This document shows, piece after piece, positions 1 to 8,196 of a DNA stretch of 64,000 bases. The notes under the pieces are model-generated. The model was not told the DNA's origin, made no database searches, and saw only the letters and a list, made by a program, of their open reading frames with translations. Source of the stretch: an uncultured bacterium (lineage in GTDB: Bacteria > Cyanobacteriota > Vampirovibrionia > Gastranaerophilales > Gastranaerophilaceae); contig CASFGO010000001.1 of assembly GCA_949294335.1 (NCBI GenBank), positions 1 through 64,000 of the forward strand, given 5' to 3'. Numbering within the stretch: position 1 is the stretch's first letter; each line of letters begins with the position of its first letter. The translations under genes were made by a program, and so were the position numbers.

Positions 1-290
1 CGTTACACGCGACCGAGCAAGAGCTACCGCCCCACCTCTAACAAGACAATTGCACCAAAGTCTTTTTAAGCAATTAAGAAAAAATAAAAAAGGAAGGTTT
101 CGAACCGGAGAAGGAGGTTCGAATCGCGCGAGGGAGCTGAGGCTGAAGAGTTTTGCAAGAGATGAAATCTTGAAGCATAACTCGTAATGCCGTTAAACGC
201 GACCGAGCAAGAGCTTCCGCCCCAGATTTAAAAAGACTTTCGCAAGAAAGTTTTTTTAGCATTTAAGAAAAAATAAAAAAGGAAGGTTTT
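1..290. repeat. two imperfect direct copies of a structured repeat, unit about 190 bp
   Basis: Bases 1-100 and 191-290 are diverged direct copies. The first 33 bases (starting CGTTA and containing GACCGAGCAAGAGCT) differ at two positions, and the tail TAAGAAAAAATAAAAAAGG is identical. Both copies contain a short hairpin followed by a T-run on the plus strand (second copy ACTTTC/GAAAGT with a GCAA loop at 236-251, then seven T). The segment between them has more pairing: TTCGAACC/GGTTCGAA at 99-123, and GAGTTTTGC pairing with GCATAACTC in the 150-185 region. It is clearly more GC-rich than its surroundings. The window edge cuts the array, so more copies may lie upstream. A 62-codon minus-strand frame crosses it but has no recognisable features. 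It could be a repeated small RNA with a terminator, or a degraded mobile repeat. Confidence 0.6.
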
Positions 291-454
291 ATCTATTGAA
301 AGTATTTATAATTCTAATTTATAAAACTTTTTTATTAGAGTTTTTTCGTGTAGAATTTGAAAGAATTTTAATAAATGTAAAAAAAAATAGTTTTTAAAGC
401 AAAAAATGTAAAAAAAATCCTTTTAATAACTATGTGTGTGTGAAAGGAGTTTTT
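291..454. other. intergenic region before the first orphan gene
   Basis: With the repeats at 1-290 this completes a 454-base stretch without a supported gene. It is extremely A/T-rich with several A-runs of seven to nine bases. I see no convincing -35/-10 pair and no RNA gene. The only functional signal is the Shine-Dalgarno AAAGGAG at 443-449 that sets the start of the next gene. Confidence 0.5.
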
Positions 455-1555
455 ATGGTAAATTTTTCATCTGTAAATCCAACTATTATGTTTAAAGGTG
501 TTTCTCCCAAAAATAGAGGGGATAGTAATGTTAAAACAAATTCAAGTCAGGGAGTTTCTAATATTGATACTAAAAAGCAAATTCAAGAGTTAGAAAAAAG
601 ATTAAATGATATTTTAATGAATCCTCCACAAAATAGAGATGCAACGGATTGGGGTTATTATAATATTGCTTTAGATCGTTTGAGATCTCAAATTGATGAA
701 TTAAAAAAGAAATGTCCATTAGATAAAACAAACAAGGAAGAAGTTTTATTTAGTAAACCATCAGAAATTTTTGCTCCAAAACCAGCTGATAATATCAAGG
801 GTTTAGGGATTTCATTCTGTCAGAATATTCCAGAAGATGATAAAGAATTTATAGAAAAGAATACTTATAAAGCTGTGCCAATATTTACTAATGCTAGAAC
901 AGTTGAAGAGATGATAAGAATTGGTAAACGTGATGGTTTAAATATTGAATTATATCCTGATAAAAATAATGAATATCATTTAGGTATAAAAAATGTATGG
1001 GATAAAGGACAGTATTTTAATATTGATAGAGATTCTGTTGGTATGAAATATGAAAAACTTGATGCAAATGACCCTTATATTGATCAGGATTGGGCTAAAC
1101 AAAATGCCGATGAAAATGGACAAGTTGATAATGTTGCTGTCGTTGCAAATGCAAAAAATACTAAAATCTTGAATAAATCATATGTACATTCAGATGGTGA
1201 AAAAATTTCAGATTCTGATATGGTAAATTGGTCAGGCTTTATGGTTCATAAAGATCCAAAAGCTATTGTAAATGCTGTTGCATTTGATGAACCAAGAACA
1301 TTACAAACATTAGAAGGTGAAATAAATACAGATGTTACAATGGGTGATGTCGAGGGTTATGTTTACAATGATTTTAAACAATTAAAGAAACAGATTTTAC
1401 CTGATAAAAAAGGATATTCTAAATTGAAGGCAAATCCAGAGGATCCAAATTCTGCAAAATTTATTGAACTATTAAAATCAGGGAATGATGAAGAGGCCTT
1501 AGCATTATTACGTCAGGCTACATCAGATTCTATGAAACGACAACCAAATAATTAG
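455..1555 (+). CDS. orphan protein with N-terminal FKG motif
   Basis: I do not recognise a family. The chosen start is ATG 455, six bases after AAAGGAG (443-449); the in-frame GTG at 434 lies upstream of that site and is unlikely. The 366-residue product has no signal peptide or membrane segment. It begins with a Ser/Asn-rich stretch ending in F13-K14-G15, followed by a low-complexity linker, a helical segment (about 40-90) rich in Lys/Glu, and a mixed alpha/beta body. A similar N-terminal F-[KQG]-[GA] motif occurs in four other otherwise unrelated proteins of this window. The next gene, 47 bases downstream on the same strand, is a kinase-like protein with the same kind of motif. Function unknown; coding status is certain from length and ribosome-binding site. 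Confidence 0.8.
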   Translation: MVNFSSVNPTIMFKGVSPKNRGDSNVKTNSSQGVSNIDTKKQIQELEKRLNDILMNPPQNRDATDWGYYNIALDRLRSQIDELKKKCPLDKTNKEEVLFSKPSEIFAPKPADNIKGLGISFCQNIPEDDKEFIEKNTYKAVPIFTNARTVEEMIRIGKRDGLNIELYPDKNNEYHLGIKNVWDKGQYFNIDRDSVGMKYEKLDANDPYIDQDWAKQNADENGQVDNVAVVANAKNTKILNKSYVHSDGEKISDSDMVNWSGFMVHKDPKAIVNAVAFDEPRTLQTLEGEINTDVTMGDVEGYVYNDFKQLKKQILPDKKGYSKLKANPEDPNSAKFIELLKSGNDEEALALLRQATSDSMKRQPNN

Positions 1556-1602
1556 TAGATATTTTAATAGGCAAAAATATTTTTTGCGTGTTTTAAATTA
1601 GT

Positions 1603-2550
1603 ATGAATATTATTTCAACACAAACTTTTGGAACAATACATAAAACTAATTATAATTACTCAAGAAATTGTGGGTTATTATTTAACCCACAATTTTCTTT
1701 CGATACTGTCTCTTTTCAAGGGAAAAGAGATTTACTTGATTTGTCAGAGAAGACAATTTTTTCTAGGATTGATAAATCAATAAAGAATAAATCTAATTTT
1801 TTAGGTCAGGGCTGTGAAGGAAAGGTTTATAAAATAGAAGATAGTGAATATTGTGTCAAAATTCCTTCTAATAAGTTATTTTCAAAGAAGATTAATTACA
1901 AATCGGATTTTACAAAAGAAGTTTCAGAAAAAGATAAGATTAATCATATAGTTGCAAGATTAGGTGATGGGGCTGTTATTATGAAAAGAATAGAAGGGAC
2001 TCCTGTTTGGAAAACTGGTATGGATGTTAAATCTGCTAAAAAAGTCGCAAAGGATGTTGCAGCTCTTCCTCTTACGTCTTATAAAGGTTTTTTAAAACAG
2101 ATTGCTGATGCCCATAATAATGGAATGATGTTTGATCCATTTAACCATAATGTTATTATTGATAAAAATGATAAAACAATTACAGTAATTGATTTTATTG
2201 ATAATTCAGGGTTAACTTTTGAAGAATTGAATCCGTTGCAATTAATGTATTTAACCTCTACAAATAAGTATTCGACTACTGAGCATAAAGAAAGAATAGC
2301 AAAAAGTATTTTAAATGCAGCATTAGAAGAATTTAAACCATCTCAGGAACCTTGTTTAGATGTTAGTCAATTTGATTTTAATTCATATTTAAAAATGTTA
2401 GATTCTCAAAAAATAATTAAATATAATAATCAAATGGATAAAAAATTATCTAATTTAGTTGATATGAAATATTTTGAATTGCAAGGTGAAAATAATAAAG
2501 AAGAGTTATCAGATTTGCTTACTGATATTAAAAATATGGTTAATAAGTAG
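1603..2550 (+). CDS. protein-kinase-like/APH-like fold protein with N-terminal FQG motif
   Basis: The 315-residue product has the main signature pieces of the kinase superfamily: a glycine-rich loop G68-x-G70-x-x-G73 followed by KVYKI, a beta-3 lysine K86 in CVKIP, a catalytic-loop-like segment with D178 and N183 (MMFDPFNHNV), and a metal-binding segment D197-F-I-D200 reminiscent of the aminoglycoside/choline kinase IDF-x-D. The HRD histidine is absent. The first 35 residues are Asn/Ser/Thr-rich and end in S37-F38-Q39-G40-K41, the motif shared with its upstream neighbour. No signal peptide is visible. No Shine-Dalgarno precedes ATG 1603. It may phosphorylate a small molecule or a protein; the substrate is not predictable. 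A strong terminator follows. Confidence 0.65.
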   Translation: MNIISTQTFGTIHKTNYNYSRNCGLLFNPQFSFDTVSFQGKRDLLDLSEKTIFSRIDKSIKNKSNFLGQGCEGKVYKIEDSEYCVKIPSNKLFSKKINYKSDFTKEVSEKDKINHIVARLGDGAVIMKRIEGTPVWKTGMDVKSAKKVAKDVAALPLTSYKGFLKQIADAHNNGMMFDPFNHNVIIDKNDKTITVIDFIDNSGLTFEELNPLQLMYLTSTNKYSTTEHKERIAKSILNAALEEFKPSQEPCLDVSQFDFNSYLKMLDSQKIIKYNNQMDKKLSNLVDMKYFELQGENNKEELSDLLTDIKNMVNK

Positions 2551-2584
2551 AAAAAAGAAGCCCAATTATAGGGCTTCTTTTTTA
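2551..2584. terminator. bidirectional rho-independent terminator
   Basis: GAAGCCC/GGGCTTC stem with an AATTATA loop, flanked by A6 on the left and T6-7 on the right. It separates the plus-strand kinase-like gene from the minus-strand DXS-like gene and can serve both. Confidence 0.9.
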
Positions 2585-2585
2585 T

Positions 2586-4373
2586 TTATAAATTATTCAT
2601 AATATCTTGAGTTATAAGTTCTTTTGTTAAGTGATATCTTTGGTAGAGTTCTTTAAGAGGTATTCTGTCAGTAAATTCTTTTTTCGCTCCAAAGTTTATA
2701 ACTTTTATATCAGAATTTGAGTAAAATCTTGAGATTTTTTCTCCAAAACCGCCATCAAGACAACCGTCTTCTAGAGTTATTACAAGTTTATGATTTTGCT
2801 TAAGTTCATTTAATAACTTTTCATCAACTCCTGTTAAATAGCAAGGATTTATTAATGTTGCGTTTATTCCTTGTTTTTTGAGTTCTTCTTTTACATCTTT
2901 ACCTAAACTAAAGAAATTACCCGCTGCAATTATTGCTACTTTGTCACCTTTTTCAATTACTTTGAATTTATTTAAAATAGAATAATCAGTTTTATCTTTT
3001 ATTCCTGTTGAAACTAAATCACCGGTAGGGACTCTTATTGCAACAGGGTATTTTGTTTGATTAACAGACCAATCAAGCATTGCTAAATATTCTTCTTTAT
3101 TAGTTGGTGATAAATAAACAATATTTGGGATATTGCTTATTAACGGAATGTCAAAAATCCCTAAATGTGTCATATCTGTATCAGTTATTCCTGCTCTATA
3201 AACAAGAATTGTTGCAGGAGAATTATTTAATGCTAAATCTTGAGATAATTGATCATATGCTCTTTGAATAAATGAACTTGCAACACAAAGGATAGGTTTT
3301 TCTCCATTTGTTGCAATTCCTGATGCGTAGGCTACTGAATGTTGTTCTGCAATTCCTACATCTACATATCTGTCTCCTAATTTACTCCTAAAATCTGGTG
3401 TAAAATTAAAACTTCCTGGAGTTGCAGGGTTGATTGCAATTATTGATTTATTTTTAAGGATATAATCTGTTGTAATTGAGTTATACGTTTCTTTGTTTTC
3501 TGTTTTTTTCTTATCCATAAATCCAGCTAATTGCCAGTGGTACATTTCTTTATTTTCTTCTGCAGGTTTGTAGCCTTTACCTTTTAGAGTATGAATATGA
3601 ACAACTGTTGGTTTATTTGTATCTTTAACCTTTTGGAACGCTTTTATTAATTCGTTAATATTATTGCCTTCTTCGACATAATAGTAATCATATCCAAGAG
3701 CTTTGAATATGTTATTTTGAGCTTGTCCTTTTGTTGCTCTAAGCTCTCTTAAGTTTTTATAAAGTCCGCCTTGATTTTCAGCGATAGACATTTCATTATC
3801 GTTTACGATTATTATAAAATTACTATTTAAAACAGCTGCATTATTAAGCCCTTCGTATGCTTCTCCTCCTGATAGAGAACCATCTCCAATAAGTGCAATT
3901 ATATTATATTTATCACCTTTAATATCTCTAGCTTTTGCCATGCCAGTTGCAAGACTAATAGATGTAGAAGTATGACCTAAAATAAAATGGTCGTGTTTAC
4001 TTTCTTTTGGATTTGAGTAACCAGAAATTTCTGGGTGGTTAATTGGATCCGTAAAAGCCTCTTTTCTTCCGGTAAGCATTTTATGAGGGTATGTTTGGTG
4101 AGAAACATCAAACACAAATTTATCTTGAGGAGAATTAAAAACATAGTGCATTGCAATAGTTGCTTCTACTATTCCTAAATCTGGTCCTAAGTGACCACCA
4201 ACTTTGTTAACTCTGTTTAGTATTCCTTCTCGGATATCTTGAGCTAGTGATTCCATTTGTTTATTTGATAATTTTTTTAAATCCTGTGGAGAATTTATTT
4301 TATCAAGTGTATTTGCAAAGCCATTCTGCGCAAACATTAATGTTATTAATATTGCAAAAATCTTTTTAAACAT
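2586..4373 (-). CDS. DXS-like thiamine-diphosphate synthase with apparent signal peptide
   Basis: The 595-residue product follows 1-deoxy-D-xylulose-5-phosphate synthase over its length: DVSHQTYPHKMLTGR, GGHLGPDLG near residue 60, the ThDP/Mg segment GDGSLSGG...N near 163 with NDNEMSIAEN, the catalytic GIAEQH near 340, and THLGIFD. Two things are odd. Before the family's usual start (LDKINSPQDL) there are 21 extra residues, MFKKIFAILITLMFAQNGFA, a textbook Sec signal peptide. Also, the region after SIAEN is shortened and the usual GPVDGHD motif is replaced by VEEGN. The ATG overlaps the upstream acyltransferase stop (ATGTTTAA), with GAGAGGG upstream, so the start is well supported. It is either an exported transketolase-like paralogue or a DXS whose N-terminus only resembles a signal. 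I would not assume it is the cell's isoprenoid DXS. Confidence 0.8.
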   Translation of the reverse strand: MFKKIFAILITLMFAQNGFANTLDKINSPQDLKKLSNKQMESLAQDIREGILNRVNKVGGHLGPDLGIVEATIAMHYVFNSPQDKFVFDVSHQTYPHKMLTGRKEAFTDPINHPEISGYSNPKESKHDHFILGHTSTSISLATGMAKARDIKGDKYNIIALIGDGSLSGGEAYEGLNNAAVLNSNFIIIVNDNEMSIAENQGGLYKNLRELRATKGQAQNNIFKALGYDYYYVEEGNNINELIKAFQKVKDTNKPTVVHIHTLKGKGYKPAEENKEMYHWQLAGFMDKKKTENKETYNSITTDYILKNKSIIAINPATPGSFNFTPDFRSKLGDRYVDVGIAEQHSVAYASGIATNGEKPILCVASSFIQRAYDQLSQDLALNNSPATILVYRAGITDTDMTHLGIFDIPLISNIPNIVYLSPTNKEEYLAMLDWSVNQTKYPVAIRVPTGDLVSTGIKDKTDYSILNKFKVIEKGDKVAIIAAGNFFSLGKDVKEELKKQGINATLINPCYLTGVDEKLLNELKQNHKLVITLEDGCLDGGFGEKISRFYSNSDIKVINFGAKKEFTDRIPLKELYQRYHLTKELITQDIMNNL

Positions 4374-5073
4374 TTTTTAAACCCTCTCTATATATTTGAT
4401 AATTTCCTAAATCTCTAAAATTCCAATTAATGTTTCTTTTAACTATTTTAGCAGGGTTGCCTGCAATTACAACATTTGTTTCATCGAATTTTTTAGTAAC
4501 AATTGAACCCCATCCAACAATGCTATCTGCTGAAATTTTTGTATTTTTACCTATTTTAACATCTTTTCCGACCCAAACATGGTTTCCTATTTCAATACTT
4601 TCACTAAAGTTTAGAGGGTTTCCATCTAAATCTGTTACGGTGTGAACATCTGTACACCAAACATCAATTCCCCAAGAGAACATACAGTCATTTCCAATAG
4701 AAATTGAGGTGTTGCTATCTTGTAAAAATAATCTAACTCCACAAAATATAGTATTATCTCCAATATCTATTTTACAGTTATTTGCATAACGATTAACCCC
4801 TGGATCTATTGTATCTTCCGGAGGGTTTCCAACATTAATCATTAGACCTGTTAGGCCTATTGATTCGTTTACTGGAAATAATAATTTTCCAAGGTTTATT
4901 GAGTTGTTGTTTCCAAAAACATAAATATTTAAACCTTTTAATTTATCAAACTTTTCCTCGCTATCTGCTTTAATTTTTACAGTATTATTTTCACCTGTTA
5001 GGTGAATAAATTCTACGTTATTTTTAATAACTTCTTCGTTGTTTGGTAATTCTAAAATAATTTTATTTGTCAT
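4366..5073 (-). CDS. hexapeptide-repeat (left-handed beta-helix) acyltransferase
   Basis: 235 residues. The second half has the isoleucine-patch hexapeptide pattern (IEIGNHVWVGKDVKIGKN and ISADSIVGWGSIVTK) and ends with AGNPAKIVKRN, the usual C-terminal signature of WbbJ/LacA-type acetyltransferases. D-V-H-T (CTDVHTV) supplies the likely catalytic histidine. The first 90 residues form a less conserved beta-rich region. It is co-transcribed with the DXS-like gene (8-bp overlap), so it may act on the same pathway. It is more likely to acetylate a sugar or glycan than a free metabolite, but the acceptor is unknown. Confidence 0.85.
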   Translation of the reverse strand: MTNKIILELPNNEEVIKNNVEFIHLTGENNTVKIKADSEEKFDKLKGLNIYVFGNNNSINLGKLLFPVNESIGLTGLMINVGNPPEDTIDPGVNRYANNCKIDIGDNTIFCGVRLFLQDSNTSISIGNDCMFSWGIDVWCTDVHTVTDLDGNPLNFSESIEIGNHVWVGKDVKIGKNTKISADSIVGWGSIVTKKFDETNVVIAGNPAKIVKRNINWNFRDLGNYQIYREGLKNV

Positions 5074-5143
5074 ACTATTCTCCTTTATAAATAAAATTAT
5101 AAAACTTGATAGTTACTCTCAGTCAATATATTAGTTATTAAAA

Positions 5144-5160
5144 ATAGTTCAATTAACTAT
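5144..5160. promoter_or_regulatory. palindrome upstream of hcp, candidate operator
   Basis: ATAGTT-CAATT-AACTAT, six-base perfect arms around a five-base centre, in the divergent region between the acyltransferase gene and hcp. It is not a canonical HcpR/FNR or NsrR box. Position makes it a candidate binding site for the regulator of hcp; this is inference. Confidence 0.35.
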
Positions 5161-5210
5161 GTTTATATTATTTTTATTTTTTACTATTTGGTGGTAAGGA
5201 GAAAAATTAT

Positions 5211-6758
5211 ATGAATATGTTTTGTTTTCAGTGTGAACAGACAGCTCATGGTAAGGGTTGCATGGTTCAAGGTGTATGCGGTAAAAAAGCTGATACTGCA
5301 AATTTACAAGATGAATTAACAAGCGCATTAATAGAGATGGCAAATTGTGCTGAGAAAAATGGTTTCCATACTGATATTTTGATAAATGGTTTATTTACAA
5401 CAATTACAAATGTTAATTTTGATGATGAATCTATCAAAAAGTATATAGAAAAAGTAAAACGCCATATTAATTGTGATTCTAATTTTGATATCAAAGCAGT
5501 ATGGGATTGTGATGAAGATGTAAGAAGTTTAAAATCATTGATATTGTTTGGTCTAAAAGGTATGGCAGCATATGCCCATCATGCGAGAGTTTTGGGTTAT
5601 AAAGATGCAGATGTTGATAATTTCTTTTATGAAGGATTGCAAGCAATATCTAAAAATTATTCCGTAGATGAATTGTTGCCTTTAGTCTTAAAGACGGGTG
5701 AAATAAATTTAAAATGTATGGAACTTTTAGATAAGGCAAACACTGAAACTTATGGAAATCCAGAGCCAAGAAAAGTTACAACAAATATTAAAAAAGGACC
5801 TTTTATTATTGTAACAGGTCATGATTTAAAAGATTTAGAATTATTATTAGAACAAACCAAGGATAAGGGTATAAATATTTACACTCATGGTGAGATGTTA
5901 CCTTGTCATAGTTATCCCAAATTGAATAAATATCAACATTTGAAAGGGAATTTTGGTACAGCTTGGCAAAACCAACAAAAAGAATTTGCAGATGTTCCTG
6001 CTCCAATTCTGTTTACAACAAATTGCATAATGCCAGTAAAAGATAGTTATAAAGATAGAGTATTTACAACATCAGTAGTTGGTTATCCTGAAATGGTACA
6101 TATAGGAGATGATAAAGATTTTACTCCTTTAATAGAAAAGGCTCTAGAACTTGGTGGATATAAAGAAGATAAGCAAATGACAGGTATCAATGGTGGGCAT
6201 GTTTTAACTGTTGGTTTTGGACATAATACAGTTTTATCTGTAGCAGACAAGGTTATTGAATCAGTAAAATCAGGAGATATAAAACATATTTTTTTAGTAG
6301 GTGGTTGTGATGGTGCAAGACCTGGTAGAAATTATTATACTGATTTTGTGAAACTAGCTCCTAAAGACACATTAGTATTAACATTAGCTTGTGGTAAATA
6401 TCGATTTAATGATTTGGACTTAGGAGAAATTAATGGTATTCCAAGATTATTAGATATGGGACAATGTAATGATGCATATTCAGCAATAAAAGTTGCGGTA
6501 GAATTATCAAAAGCATTTAATTGTTCAGTAAATGAATTACCGTTATCTCTTGTGTTATCTTGGTATGAACAAAAGGCAGTATGTATTTTGTTGACTCTTT
6601 TATATTTAGGAATAGAAAATATACGCTTAGGTCCAACATTACCTGCATTTGTTTCAGAAAATGTCTTGAATATTTTAGTTGATAAATATAAAATTAAACC
6701 AATAACAACAGCAGAAGCTGATATAAAGGAAATATTAGGAAATGACAGGAATAATTAA
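5211..6758 (+). CDS. hcp: hybrid cluster protein (hydroxylamine/NO reductase)
   Basis: 515 residues. The N-terminus carries C5-x2-C8-x8-C17-x5-C23, the cubane [4Fe-4S] spacing seen in Hcp of strict anaerobes rather than the wider E. coli-type spacing. Downstream Hcp hallmarks include GLKGMAAYAHHA, THGEMLPCHSYP, TTNCIMP, GGCDGARPGRNYY, LACGKYRFN and the C-terminal LSWYEQKAV with its glutamate cluster ligand. Hcp reduces NO or hydroxylamine and protects anaerobes from nitrosative stress, in the cytoplasm. AAGGAG at 5196-5201 precedes ATG 5211 (a second ATG lies at 5217). It overlaps the following cupin gene by 17 bases, so the two are translationally coupled. A short Hcp-associated disulfide-domain protein is encoded at 17.6 kb. 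Confidence 0.95.
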   Translation: MNMFCFQCEQTAHGKGCMVQGVCGKKADTANLQDELTSALIEMANCAEKNGFHTDILINGLFTTITNVNFDDESIKKYIEKVKRHINCDSNFDIKAVWDCDEDVRSLKSLILFGLKGMAAYAHHARVLGYKDADVDNFFYEGLQAISKNYSVDELLPLVLKTGEINLKCMELLDKANTETYGNPEPRKVTTNIKKGPFIIVTGHDLKDLELLLEQTKDKGINIYTHGEMLPCHSYPKLNKYQHLKGNFGTAWQNQQKEFADVPAPILFTTNCIMPVKDSYKDRVFTTSVVGYPEMVHIGDDKDFTPLIEKALELGGYKEDKQMTGINGGHVLTVGFGHNTVLSVADKVIESVKSGDIKHIFLVGGCDGARPGRNYYTDFVKLAPKDTLVLTLACGKYRFNDLDLGEINGIPRLLDMGQCNDAYSAIKVAVELSKAFNCSVNELPLSLVLSWYEQKAVCILLTLLYLGIENIRLGPTLPAFVSENVLNILVDKYKIKPITTAEADIKEILGNDRNN

Positions 6759-7053
6759 TTTAACAGATATAGAATATCAAGATAGTATAAATAAGAAATT
6801 AGTATTCGATAATGAGCAGAGTTCTTTAACTCTGCTCTCATTTAGAGCAGGAGTTGAGCGTAGCTTGCATTGTGATGAAAAAGATGAAGTAGCTCAGATA
6901 ATAGAGGGTATAGCAGATGTAACAGTAGGTGAGAATGTTTATCGATTAAGAGCTGGTGAGATGATTGTAATGCCTGCAAGGGTTTTGCATGGATTGAAAG
7001 CTGTTGAAGATACAAAAATGTTATTACTTCGTCCTAAACATACTCATAACTAG
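6742..7053 (+). CDS. small cupin-domain protein
   Basis: 103 residues forming a single cupin_2 barrel: motif 1 around HCDEKDEVAQIIEGIADV and motif 2 around LRAGEMIVMPARVLHGL, giving His and Glu ligands for a metal. The gene starts inside the last 17 bases of hcp. Cupins beside hcp are commonly seen in anaerobes, and a sensing, redox or regulatory accessory role is plausible, but the ligand is unknown. Confidence 0.85.
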   Translation: MTGIINLTDIEYQDSINKKLVFDNEQSSLTLLSFRAGVERSLHCDEKDEVAQIIEGIADVTVGENVYRLRAGEMIVMPARVLHGLKAVEDTKMLLLRPKHTHN

Positions 7054-7110
7054 CAAAAAATATTTTGAGATGTTTTATATTCTACATAGTAAATAATTAT
7101 GGAGAATATA

Positions 7111-7419
7111 ATGGATATTAAGAATACAACAAGTCCACATTTTGGTGGTTTTAAAAAGATAGTTGGGACACCAAATCAAATTAAACAAATTCGTAATAAT
7201 ATTCCTGATAAATATTTGACTTTAGCAGTAAAGAAGAAGCCTGATAAGACTGCATTATATTTATTTTCAGGTAAGCATTTTGATAAATTAATTAAGGTTG
7301 CAAAGAAAAACTGTAATTTCTTTGAAATCCGTCATAATGTTGAAAAATTTATGAAAGAGACACCAAAGAAACTTTCATTTGAAAAGGCATCAAAGAAATT
7401 AGAAAAAGGGAAATTATAA
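7111..7419 (+). CDS. small orphan protein with N-terminal FGGF motif
   Basis: 102 residues from ATG 7111, which has GGAG at 7101-7104 six bases upstream; the in-frame ATG at 7099 overlaps that site and is not preferred. The protein is Lys-rich and basic, probably alpha/beta, with no signal peptide or membrane segment. The N-terminus (S-P-H-F11-G12-G13-F14-K) resembles the short F-K/Q-G/A motif of other orphan proteins here. No family recognised. It ends 6 bases inside the convergent nucleotidyltransferase gene. Confidence 0.65.
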   Translation: MDIKNTTSPHFGGFKKIVGTPNQIKQIRNNIPDKYLTLAVKKKPDKTALYLFSGKHFDKLIKVAKKNCNFFEIRHNVEKFMKETPKKLSFEKASKKLEKGKL

Positions 7420-8196
7420 TATTTTTCTAAGGTTTTCTACTAAGTTGTTTGCTATATGAGCTCGATTACAAGGTTCTCCAATAGCTAAGTTATTAATGTC
7501 TTGTTCAAAGTTTTCAGGAAGTATTTTGCAATTGTTTTTTGCAAATTCAACTAGTCTTTTCTCTCCAGGGTGTAAAATTTTGTTTTTTGCAAAAATAATA
7601 TCAAAATAACTAGCAATAAATGCAGATGTTCTATGGTTAACACTTATCCAATCTTTTCTTTCAATCGCAGATTCTATTTGTTCATAGTATGAAAACATAA
7701 CATCCTTTAGATAATTAAAATTTTTTTTGATTATATTTTGTGCTAGTTTTTCAGGGTATGGGGTTCTTGTTATATCTTGTAAATTTTTAAACCACCCATT
7801 TTTATCATATAGAATTTTCGATTTATTTACATTATCTACAAAACATGTTGTATAGCCTAAAGATGAATTATATTTTTGCCAAACCCATTTGATATTATTT
7901 TCAATGCTTTCAAGTGAACGGTACATAATATCTATTGGTTTACCTGTATTTTTTAAATAATATACATCTCCTGTTTCAAAATAATGATTATCAATTTCTG
8001 GATTAACTGAATATTTTTTCGCAATTTCTTTTCGTTTATTTATATCAGGTTCTTTTGTGCAGTAAATATATAAGTCAAAATCAGATTTATTATCATCACT
8101 TTTTACTGCAGAAGATCCTCCTAGAACTATAGCTTCTACTTCATCAAATTGTTTGTAATCATTTACCATTTCATTTAAGATTTTTTGATTTTGCAT
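7414..8196 (-). CDS. nucleotidyltransferase-fold protein (aminoglycoside-adenylyltransferase-like)
   Basis: 260 residues. The N-terminal domain has the Pol-beta nucleotidyltransferase signature IVLGGSSA followed by DFDLYIY, giving G-G-S and D-x-D; the C-terminal half is helical (four-helix substrate-binding type), as in KNTase/DUF4037-like proteins. It is coupled to the preceding acyltransferase gene by a 22-base overlap. It probably transfers a nucleotide to a small molecule or protein; the substrate cannot be told. Confidence 0.75.
   Translation of the reverse strand: MQNQKILNEMVNDYKQFDEVEAIVLGGSSAVKSDDNKSDFDLYIYCTKEPDINKRKEIAKKYSVNPEIDNHYFETGDVYYLKNTGKPIDIMYRSLESIENNIKWVWQKYNSSLGYTTCFVDNVNKSKILYDKNGWFKNLQDITRTPYPEKLAQNIIKKNFNYLKDVMFSYYEQIESAIERKDWISVNHRTSAFIASYFDIIFAKNKILHPGEKRLVEFAKNNCKILPENFEQDINNLAIGEPCNRAHIANNLVENLRKIL

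Noticed and set aside
74..262. 62-codon minus-strand frame in the left-edge repeat
   Set aside because: The frame is broken by a stop in the other copy and the product resembles no protein; the region is better explained as a structured repeat.
434..454. GTG start of the first orphan gene
   Set aside because: The Shine-Dalgarno AAAGGAG (443-449) lies downstream of it and fits ATG 455.
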